A stretch of DNA of 21,338 bases from positions 1 to 21,338 of the forward strand of contig JAYURJ010000004.1 of NCBI GenBank assembly GCA_043756275.1, given 5' to 3'. Positions 14,432 to 20,076 of the stretch are shown piece after piece. The DNA comes from UKL13-2 sp043756275. GTDB lineage: Bacteria > Pseudomonadota > Gammaproteobacteria > Burkholderiales > Usitatibacteraceae. Made by a program: the position numbers and the translations under genes. Every line of letters begins with the position of its first letter. Position 1 is the first letter of the stretch. The notes under the pieces were generated by a model that searched no databases, was not told the origin of the DNA, and was given only the letters and a program-made list of their open reading frames with translations.

Positions 14432-14893
14432 TTACTTGGTGATAATGTCCCGATGCATCGGTGCCAGCACGGCCAGCAGCTTGTTTTGGGCACGGAACGG
14501 CACGTTGTTTTTGTCCATCGCGAATTGCAGTTGTTCGACCAGCGCATTGAAATTCTCGCGGTTGATACCGGCCTCGGCATGGATTGGTTTCATTTTTGCG
14601 CCTTTGTACTCGCAAGGCCCATTGAGAATGAAGCAGAACTGATCGACAAGTTGTTCCTTGATGCGTATTTGGTCCATCTTTTCGAAAGACATCTTGGTGC
14701 GCGGATCGTTGAGCAGGTTGACCATGAAGTCGTCCATGATGACCACCAGCCCGGCCTTTTCGCCGAACTCTTTAAAAATACCTGCGTCGTCGCTGATCTT
14801 CACACCTTCTTGGGCATGCACGCTTGTTGTGAGCATGGCACCACCCAACACAATGCCGAACGCTGTGAATAGAAAGCCTAATTTTTGTCGCAT
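14432..14893 (-). CDS. Periplasmic group 1 truncated hemoglobin
   Basis: A 153-residue truncated globin with a Sec signal (MRQKLGFLF...SVHA, cleavage after about residue 27), so it should act in the periplasm. After the signal, helix B reads MDDFMVNLLNDPRT, helix E KEQLVDQFCFILNGPCEY, and the proximal haem ligand is His105 in MKPIHAEAGI; FNALVEQLQFAM and LLAVLAPMHRDI complete the fold. By alignment to mycobacterial HbN from memory, B9 is Phe56, B10 is Met57 (usually Tyr) and E11 is Leu82 (Gln in HbN). The distal pocket therefore looks apolar, which would change O2/NO handling. Cys87 and Cys94 could form a disulfide. The start has GGAG seven bases upstream. The gene follows DUF3034 by 21 bases, as an operon. 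Its ligand and role are not established. Confidence 0.88.
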   Translation of the reverse strand: MRQKLGFLFTAFGIVLGGAMLTTSVHAQEGVKISDDAGIFKEFGEKAGLVVIMDDFMVNLLNDPRTKMSFEKMDQIRIKEQLVDQFCFILNGPCEYKGAKMKPIHAEAGINRENFNALVEQLQFAMDKNNVPFRAQNKLLAVLAPMHRDIITK

Positions 14894-14914
14894 GTTTGTT
14901 CTCCAATGAATGAA

Positions 14915-15820
14915 TTAGAAGCCGACCTGAAGAGACAGGTAAGTGCCCTTTTGTTTGTCTTTGATCACAATGTTGCCGAGGTTCGCGTAAGCCAATGTGA
15001 CCGACATATTTTTGGTCGGTGCCCAGGCAACGAAAATGTCGAACCAGTTGTCTTCCTTAAACGGTAGATGGTCAGGCTTCTGGCGGAATTCCGCACCGAT
15101 GGCCAAATTCCTCCGCAACAACAACGCGGCCGAGGCTTCAAATACGGCATCGTATTTGTCGCGCGCTGCTGTGCCAAAACCCAAAATGCCGGTCTGATTG
15201 GCTTTGGTGAACCGCACCGTGCCGTTTAGCAGCACACTTTGCGCGAGAAAAATCTTGGTGGCGGAAACGTAATAGTCGGTGCCTTTGTCGCTTTTAATGC
15301 CGAGCGCGCGCAATAAATCGCCGCGATCATTTTGCTTGTGCTGAACACCCACCGCGATTTGCGGCAGCCATGAATCCTGTTCCAACACCGCGTCGCCGGC
15401 GACTTTCACTTTGACGCCGTAGATTTTTTGCGTGAATTTGTAACCGTTGCCGAGCCCGAGAGCACCGCCCACTTCGCGGGTGTCAAATTTTTGCTGGGCA
15501 AAGGACAATTCAACGCGATCATAAAGTCCGACCAATGCGCCGCCGCTGCGAAGCTCATAATCCTGGGAGCGCACGTTGGTGAAAAAAGCATTGGCACCGA
15601 TCTGATCTTTGGTGCCGTAGCCGCCGATGACCGCCCAAGGCGTCAAACCGCCGCCAGCGGAGCCTTCAATGTTGGTGACGCCACCAGTCAGGAGCAGCTT
15701 GCTGCTGGTGGTGAAGTCACTCGTTTGTGCATTGGCGGCAGTGGCGAGCACTGCGCCGCCAAACATTAGTGTGGTCGCAACAGCGCGCGCCATTTTTTGA
15801 TGGCTGTGAAACTTCTGCAT
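14915..15820 (-). CDS. DUF3034 outer-membrane barrel-like protein
   Basis: A 301-residue exported protein that I recognise as the DUF3034 family, of unknown function. The signal peptide runs to about residue 31 (AVLATAANA, cleaved before QTSDF). The mature part opens KLLLTGGVTNIEGSAGGGLTPWAVIGGYGT, typical of the family, and continues as alternating strands (GGALVGLYDRVELSFAQQKFD, YKFTQKIYGVKVKVAGD, LPQIAVGVQHKQ, DYYVSATKIFLAQSVLLNGTVRFT, MSVTLAYANLGNIVI). It ends YLSLQVGF with a terminal Phe, as in outer-membrane barrels. The ATG at 15820 has AAAGGAA seven bases upstream. It is the first gene of a two-gene unit with the truncated hemoglobin. A candidate promoter and a CRP/FNR-type palindrome lie upstream. 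Confidence 0.86.
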   Translation of the reverse strand: MQKFHSHQKMARAVATTLMFGGAVLATAANAQTSDFTTSSKLLLTGGVTNIEGSAGGGLTPWAVIGGYGTKDQIGANAFFTNVRSQDYELRSGGALVGLYDRVELSFAQQKFDTREVGGALGLGNGYKFTQKIYGVKVKVAGDAVLEQDSWLPQIAVGVQHKQNDRGDLLRALGIKSDKGTDYYVSATKIFLAQSVLLNGTVRFTKANQTGILGFGTAARDKYDAVFEASAALLLRRNLAIGAEFRQKPDHLPFKEDNWFDIFVAWAPTKNMSVTLAYANLGNIVIKDKQKGTYLSLQVGF

Positions 15821-15900
15821 GGGTGTTCCTTTCTGGGGTGGTGACTTGATAAATGCTTGCGTACGCGGGGTTTACGCAGGCATCAGATGCGCGGATGCAG

Positions 15901-15930
15901 ATTATTCAGAGAAATAATTTTGATTCTCAA
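15901..15930 (-). promoter_or_regulatory. Candidate promoter of the DUF3034/globin operon
   Basis: On the minus strand TTGAGA (plus 15925-15930), an 18-base spacer and AATAAT (15901-15906) resemble a sigma70 promoter. The expected start near 15894 gives a leader of about 75 bases to the DUF3034 ATG. Confidence 0.5.
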
Positions 15931-15935
15931 AAATT

Positions 15936-15953
15936 TTGTGAATTGGTTCACAA
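15936..15953 (-). promoter_or_regulatory. CRP/FNR-superfamily palindrome upstream of DUF3034/globin
   Basis: TTGTGAATTGGTTCACAA is a perfect 7-bp inverted repeat around four bases. It contains TGTGA-N6-TCACA, the CRP-type consensus, and differs from the FNR consensus TTGAT-N4-ATCAA at the inner bases. It lies directly upstream of the candidate -35, centred about 50 bases before the inferred start. Confidence 0.65.
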
Positions 15954-16059
15954 CATGGCGAAAACCAACATAAATTTGGCCGGAATGGCATACGTTTTTT
16001 CTCGCGCGGGTTACGCTTGCACAGCCATCAAGCGATGCCCGTACGCAACAGAATGCAGC

Positions 16060-16065
16060 TACAAT
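16060..16065 (+). promoter_or_regulatory. Possible -10 box for the tRNA-Gly gene
   Basis: TACAAT (five of six consensus bases) ends 19 bases before the tRNA 5' end, a usual distance. No good -35 hexamer is visible at 16-18 bases upstream. Confidence 0.4.
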
Positions 16066-16084
16066 TGCCAAGTCGAATCAATTC

Positions 16085-16158
16085 GCGGGCGTCGTATAGT
16101 GGTAATACCCTAGCTTCCCAAGCTAGAGCTGACGGTTCGATTCCGTTCGCCCGCTCCA
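16085..16158 (+). tRNA. tRNA-Gly(CCC)
   Basis: A complete cloverleaf of 74 bases. The acceptor stem GCGGGCG pairs with CGCCCGC (16148-16154). The D arm region TCGTATAGTGGTAATA follows. The anticodon stem CTAGC/GCTAG encloses loop TTCCCAA with anticodon CCC at 16117-16119. The T arm contains GGTTCGATTCC. Discriminator U and an encoded CCA (16156-16158) complete it. It reads GGG codons. Confidence 0.97.
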
Positions 16159-16195
16159 AATAAAAAGGCCCGCAACGTTGCGGGCCTTTTTATTT
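16158..16195. terminator. Palindromic bidirectional terminator after tRNA-Gly
   Basis: A perfect 38-base palindrome whose core is GGCCCGCAACGTTGCGGGCC, flanked by A5/T5 tracts on both sides. It begins at the last base of the tRNA CCA and ends 19 bases before the DUF3501 stop codon, so it can terminate both convergent transcripts. Confidence 0.92.
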
Positions 16196-16214
16196 GATGT
16201 GTATATGGATGCCG

Positions 16215-16811
16215 CTAAGCGAGATCCTGAACGAGGGCTGTTCTGGTTTCGCTGCTCACTTCCATCGCCACTGTGTATTGCGGATGGTCTACCCCCATCG
16301 CCAGCGTGACACCGTATTTCAGTGCCGCGGCCATTTCCTGGGTAAGTTCAAAACGCAAAAAATGTACCGCCGATGTTTTGGTCTCGTTTTCGCGCTGCAA
16401 GTCTTCATCGGCTATGGCATAAACCTTTTTACTGCCTTCGACCTGAATCCATGTTTTGTCTTCGATGCCTTTTAGCTTGGTCAGCGCAACACGGCGTTCA
16501 GCTTCGTCCACGTACTCGATGAGCATGGTCGCTTTGAAATTGCGTCCATCGGGGACCAGTGGCGTGTAGGCATCCAGCTCGTCCTGAATGCCGGCCTCTT
16601 CAAATGTTTTTTCGACTCGCAGTACTTCCTGAATCTGGTAGCGGATCGTCATTTCATCTTCGAACAGCAACGTGACGTGGTCGCCGATGTGCACGGTGCG
16701 CAGGCGCTTGTGCACGATGGCGTTGGCGCGAAACTCCTTGCGGGCTTTCGCATAGGTTTCCAGAGACATCAGGCTCTCAAGGGTAATTTTTTTCATGGTC
16801 GTCGTTGTCAT
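16215..16811 (-). CDS. DUF3501 family protein
   Basis: A 198-residue soluble protein that I recognise as DUF3501, a family commonly found after rubrerythrin and a CCG-domain Fe-S protein gene. Visible segments are ITLESLMSLETYAKARKEFRANAI near the N-terminus, VHIGDHVTLLFEDEMTIRYQIQEVLRVEK in the middle and LKYGVTLAMGVDHPQYTVAMEVS at the end. No signal peptide, membrane span or obvious metal-binding cysteine set is present. The start may be the ATG at 16811 or the in-frame ATG at 16796 (MKKITLESL); neither has a strong Shine-Dalgarno. It begins 10 bases after the Fe-S gene stop, indicating a tight operon. The biochemical role is unknown; oxidative-stress linkage is inferred from neighbours. 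Confidence 0.88.
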   Translation of the reverse strand: MTTTTMKKITLESLMSLETYAKARKEFRANAIVHKRLRTVHIGDHVTLLFEDEMTIRYQIQEVLRVEKTFEEAGIQDELDAYTPLVPDGRNFKATMLIEYVDEAERRVALTKLKGIEDKTWIQVEGSKKVYAIADEDLQRENETKTSAVHFLRFELTQEMAAALKYGVTLAMGVDHPQYTVAMEVSSETRTALVQDLA

Positions 16812-16821
16812 CGTATTTGTC

Positions 16822-18180
16822 TTAGTCGGGTAATCCGTAAGCTTTTCGGACCAGTGTTATCGGGTGTGCGATTTGCGCTTTGTGATCGGGTTGGTCTTTT
16901 TTGAGCAATGCAACACCTTGCTCAATGTGATGCGCTGCAAGCTGGCAATCAGAACTGATGTAATCAGGTTCGGCCTCACTCATCTGGCGAAACACGGGCT
17001 TGCCGATCTTCAATGCGATTTCGTGAAATTCTTTTTTCACGCCCCACGTGCCCGCGTGCCCTGAACAGCGCTCGACCGTGGTGACTTTCGTGTCAGGGAC
17101 CATCTCCAGCATTTCACGGGTCTTTTGCCCTACGTTTTGCACTCTGGAATGACACGGTATGTGATACGACACATTGCCCAGCTTCGAGGTGAAATCTTTC
17201 TTCAGCAATCCATCTTTCTCGCGCCCAATCAGGTACTCGAACGGATCCATCATCGCGGCCTTCACCGCTTGCACGTCCGCGTCATTCGGAAACATGAGCG
17301 GCAATTCCTGTTTGAACATCAACGTGCAGGAGGGAATCGACGTAATGATCGTATAGCCTTCATTGGCAAGCTTGGCCAACGGCGGAATGTTCTTTTCTTT
17401 TAGCGCCGCAACCGATTCGAGATCGCCAAGTTCAAGCTTTGGCATGCCACAGCAGGCTTCTCTCTCAACGATCACGTAAGCGATAGCGTTGTGGTCAAGT
17501 ATTTTGGTGAGATCAAAGCCGATGCCGGGCTCGTTGTAATTCACGTAGCAGGTTGAAAATATTGCCACCTTGCCTTTGGTGCGTTTGCCGTCTACTGGCG
17601 ACGTGGTTTTACTGGCCGCCGCGTTCTTGCGAAAGGTTTTGCTGGCGAATTCAGGTAGCCACGCATTCTTGTGTACGCCGATGGCGGACTCCATCATGCT
17701 GCGCACCATCGGCATTTTTGCCGCTGCGTTTACGAACTGCACCACGACCGGAATGGTGGCCAATTTGCCGTTGCGATCAGTCGATGAGAGGTTAGTGTCG
17801 CGGAATTTTGTCGGTGAGCCTTGTTTGAACTGGATGGCCTTGGAGCGCAGCATCAGGTGCGGAAAATCCACGTTCCACGGATGTGGTGGCACGTACGGGC
17901 ACTTGGTCATGTAGCAGACATCGCACAAATAACACTGATCGACGACTTCCCAATATTTTTCCTTGGGCACGCCGTCCATTTCGAGCGTCGGACTTTCGTC
18001 GATGAGGTCAAACAGGCGCGGAAAGGCGTTGCACAGCGAAACACAGCGACGGCAACCGTGACAAATATCAAACACCCGCTCCATTTCTTTCAGCGCGGAT
18101 TCAGCCGAATAAAAATCGGGATTGTGCCAATCAATGGGATGCCGTGTGGGTGCCTCGAGGCTGCCTTCGCGGGATGACAT
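16822..18180 (-). CDS. CCG-domain Fe-S oxidoreductase (heterodisulfide reductase/GlpC-like)
   Basis: A 452-residue protein with two 4Fe-4S motifs, CHGCRRCVSLC (Cys40, 43, 46, 50) and CYLCDVCYMTKCP (Cys83, 86, 89, 94). Two CCG-type modules follow: Cys211, then Cys243-Cys244 in EACCGMPK, with Cys285; and Cys343 in HIPCHSR, Cys372 in RCSGHAGTWG, Cys412. This is the architecture of heterodisulfide reductase subunit B/D and GlpC, proteins that shuttle electrons between Fe-S clusters and a substrate or quinone. No membrane spans are visible, so it is probably cytoplasmic or peripheral. It lies between rubrerythrin and DUF3501, a recurrent association, and may supply electrons to rubrerythrin; that is inference. 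The ATG at 18180 has AAGG seven bases upstream. Confidence 0.9.
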   Translation of the reverse strand: MSSREGSLEAPTRHPIDWHNPDFYSAESALKEMERVFDICHGCRRCVSLCNAFPRLFDLIDESPTLEMDGVPKEKYWEVVDQCYLCDVCYMTKCPYVPPHPWNVDFPHLMLRSKAIQFKQGSPTKFRDTNLSSTDRNGKLATIPVVVQFVNAAAKMPMVRSMMESAIGVHKNAWLPEFASKTFRKNAAASKTTSPVDGKRTKGKVAIFSTCYVNYNEPGIGFDLTKILDHNAIAYVIVEREACCGMPKLELGDLESVAALKEKNIPPLAKLANEGYTIITSIPSCTLMFKQELPLMFPNDADVQAVKAAMMDPFEYLIGREKDGLLKKDFTSKLGNVSYHIPCHSRVQNVGQKTREMLEMVPDTKVTTVERCSGHAGTWGVKKEFHEIALKIGKPVFRQMSEAEPDYISSDCQLAAHHIEQGVALLKKDQPDHKAQIAHPITLVRKAYGLPD

Positions 18181-18209
18181 TTGTTGGCCTTGTGATTTGT
18201 GGGGGTTGG

Positions 18210-18268
18210 AAAAAATCAGGTGGGTAAACGAGCCCGTTGTCGGGGTTTTCGTTTACCCACCTGATTTT
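18210..18268 (-). terminator. Strong hairpin between rubrerythrin and the Fe-S gene (terminator or attenuator)
   Basis: AAAATCAGGTGGGTAAACGA (18212-18231) pairs perfectly over 20 bp with 18249-18268. The 17-base loop contains an inner CCCG/CGGG hairpin. On the minus strand it is followed by a T6 tract. Only about 30 bases separate it from the Fe-S start codon, leaving little room for another promoter, so partial readthrough is likely. Confidence 0.88.
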
Positions 18269-18309
18269 GTGACTCTCGTTACGTTGAGATATTCGGGTGC
18301 TGGATTTTC

Positions 18310-18732
18310 TTACGCCGTTACCAATGCGTCTAGCGCCTTCTGGAACTTGTTCGCGTGCGAGCGTTCTGCTTTTGCCAGCGTCTCAAACCAGTCGCCAATT
18401 TCTTCAAATCCTTCTTCGCGTGCAGATTTGGCCATGCCAGGATACATATCGGTGTACTCGTGCGTCTCGCCAGCGACAGCGGATTTCAGATTGTTTTCCG
18501 AGCTGCCAATCGGCAAATCGGTGGCAGGATCGCCAACGTTTGCGAGGTAATCCAGATGGCCGTGCGCATGGCCGGTTTCGCCTTCAGCGGTCGCACGAAA
18601 CAATGCGGCTACTTCTGTGTTGCCTTCGACGTCAGCCTTGTTTGCGAAATACAAATAACGACGGTTCGCCTGGCTTTCGCCGGCAAAAGCGGCTTTCAAA
18701 TTGTCGTGGGTTTTGGTGCCTTTGAGTTTCAT
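18310..18732 (-). CDS. Rubrerythrin, single-domain (no rubredoxin domain)
   Basis: A 140-residue four-helix-bundle diiron protein that reduces hydrogen peroxide to water in the cytoplasm. Ligand positions are intact: Glu19 in GESQANRRY, Glu52 and His55 in EGETGH, Glu89/Glu92 in AGETHEY, and Glu123 with His126 in AERSH. The C-terminal rubredoxin domain of classical rubrerythrin (two CxxC pairs) is absent and the protein contains no cysteine, so electrons must come from a separate donor, possibly the Fe-S protein encoded downstream. The start has a strong AGGAGA Shine-Dalgarno seven bases away. A promoter and an OxyR-like site lie upstream, and the gene is divergent from mutY. Confidence 0.95.
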   Translation of the reverse strand: MKLKGTKTHDNLKAAFAGESQANRRYLYFANKADVEGNTEVAALFRATAEGETGHAHGHLDYLANVGDPATDLPIGSSENNLKSAVAGETHEYTDMYPGMAKSAREEGFEEIGDWFETLAKAERSHANKFQKALDALVTA

Positions 18733-18784
18733 GAGAAATCTCCTGTTGAATAATCAATTGATTGTCTGCATTGAGCAGAACGAC

Positions 18785-18814
18785 ACCATACTCTCTTCAG
18801 CATCATTGCTCCAA
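18785..18814 (-). promoter_or_regulatory. Candidate rubrerythrin promoter
   Basis: On the minus strand TTGGAG (plus 18809-18814) and TATGGT (18785-18790) are separated by 18 bases. The inferred start near 18778 leaves a leader of about 46 bases. The OxyR-like element abuts the -35 side. Confidence 0.5.
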
Positions 18815-18850
18815 TAGATTGATTAGATGATTGCAATAGTGGTTGACTAT
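18814..18850. promoter_or_regulatory. OxyR-like operator between rubrerythrin and mutY
   Basis: OxyR binds four elements, ATAG-N7-CTAT-N7-ATAG-N7-CTAT. Here ATAG is at 18814-18817, ATAG at 18836-18839 and CTAT at 18847-18850, all in the exact 11-base register; the second position (18825-18828) reads AGAT. The last two elements sit in a perfect 9-bp inverted repeat, TGCAATAGT/ACTATTGCA (18832-18854). It adjoins the candidate rubrerythrin -35. Confidence 0.55.
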
Positions 18851-18930
18851 TGCACAACTGGTGGCTGCCGCTGATCAGCCGCCACAGAGTCGCGTGCTAC
18901 CATCGCGGCCAACACTCGATTCCAAATGTC

Positions 18931-19980
18931 ATGAGCGCGTTCGCAAAAAAAATTATCCCGTGGCAAAAACGCGATGGACGCCACGACCTGCCATGGCAAA
19001 AAACGCGTGATCCATACCGGATATGGCTGTCTGAAATCATGCTGCAACAGACGCAGGTCTCGGCCGTGGTGCCTTACTACGCGCGCTTTCTTGCGCGGTT
19101 TCCCGATATCGCCACATTGGCGTCAGCATCCATTGATGAAGTGATGCCGCTCTGGGCGGGCCTTGGCTACTACGCGCGCGCGCGAAATCTCCACCGTGGC
19201 GCGCAGCAGATCATGGCGATGCATGGCGGTATTTTCCCGACAGACTTTGACGCGATTCACGCCTTGTCAGGGATCGGACGTTCGACGGCGGCGGCGATTA
19301 GCGCGTTTGCGTTCGGAAAAAAACGCGCGATTCTCGATGGCAACGTGAAGCGCGTATTTGCACGCCATTTTTGTGTGGAAGGCGATGTCACGAGCAAACC
19401 CGTGGAGGACCGTTTGTGGCTGATCGCCGACGCAAATTTGCCTGGCGCAGATATTGAATCGTATACGCAGGGATTGATGGACCTCGGTGCCACTGTGTGC
19501 AAACGAAGCCAGCCGTCCTGCCTGCTTTGTCCGGTACGCAAAAGTTGCGTCGCCCTTGATCAGGGACGCGTAGATGAGTTGCCCGGCAAACGCATTCGGC
19601 GGGAAATTCCGCATCGCGAAACGCGGATGCTGGTGATCATTTATGCGGGCGAAGTGCTGCTCGAAAAACGTCCGATGACCGGCATCTGGGGCGGCTTGTG
19701 GAGCTTGCCCGAAATAGCGGTCGATGCCGATGTGTTGAAAACGCTACGATTACGCCACGGCCTCACCGGCCGCAAGACCAAGGACATGCCGATAGTCGAA
19801 CACGGCTTCACACATTTTTCGCTATCAATTCATCCCGTCCACATCACCCCGGCCAAGCCGCCGCCGCGCGTAATGGAACCCGGTGTAATCTGGCTAAATC
19901 TGGATGACGCGATCGCCGCTGCGATTCCTGCGCCAGTGAAACGAATCCTCGAAAGTGTGAAGTCAGATCATCATATTTGA
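18931..19980 (+). CDS. mutY: A/G-specific adenine DNA glycosylase
   Basis: MutY removes adenine mispaired with 8-oxoguanine in base-excision repair. The ATG at 18931 gives 349 residues, as expected; a longer TTG-started frame from 18850 would run through the regulatory region and is rejected. The catalytic Glu35 lies in SEIMLQQTQV. The helix-hairpin-helix LSGIGRSTAAAI is at 112-123, followed by ILDGNVKRV with catalytic Asp136. The 4Fe-4S ligands follow C-x6-C-x2-C-x5-C (Cys190, 197, 200, 206). The C-terminal NUDIX-like domain has LLEKRPMTGIWGGLWSLPE and HGFTHFSLSIH, which recognise 8-oxoguanine. It is divergent from rubrerythrin and may share its oxidative-stress control. No obvious promoter of its own was identified. 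Confidence 0.97.
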   Translation: MSAFAKKIIPWQKRDGRHDLPWQKTRDPYRIWLSEIMLQQTQVSAVVPYYARFLARFPDIATLASASIDEVMPLWAGLGYYARARNLHRGAQQIMAMHGGIFPTDFDAIHALSGIGRSTAAAISAFAFGKKRAILDGNVKRVFARHFCVEGDVTSKPVEDRLWLIADANLPGADIESYTQGLMDLGATVCKRSQPSCLLCPVRKSCVALDQGRVDELPGKRIRREIPHRETRMLVIIYAGEVLLEKRPMTGIWGGLWSLPEIAVDADVLKTLRLRHGLTGRKTKDMPIVEHGFTHFSLSIHPVHITPAKPPPRVMEPGVIWLNLDDAIAAAIPAPVKRILESVKSDHHI

Positions 19981-20076
19981 GTTGGCTTGAATATTTGAAA
20001 CACCAGCAGTGGCGCGGGTTTCAGGCAGTTTACGGCCTGCAAAGCTCGCCGATGCTTATTCTGTATAAAAAATAAC

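Noticed and set aside
15853..16113. 86-residue plus-strand frame upstream of and into tRNA-Gly
   Set aside because: It runs through the CRP-like site and into the tRNA, lacks a ribosome binding site and has no recognisable domain.
18850..18930. TTG-started extension of mutY
   Set aside because: It would translate the inverted repeat and the regulatory region. MutY homologues begin at the position of the ATG at 18931.
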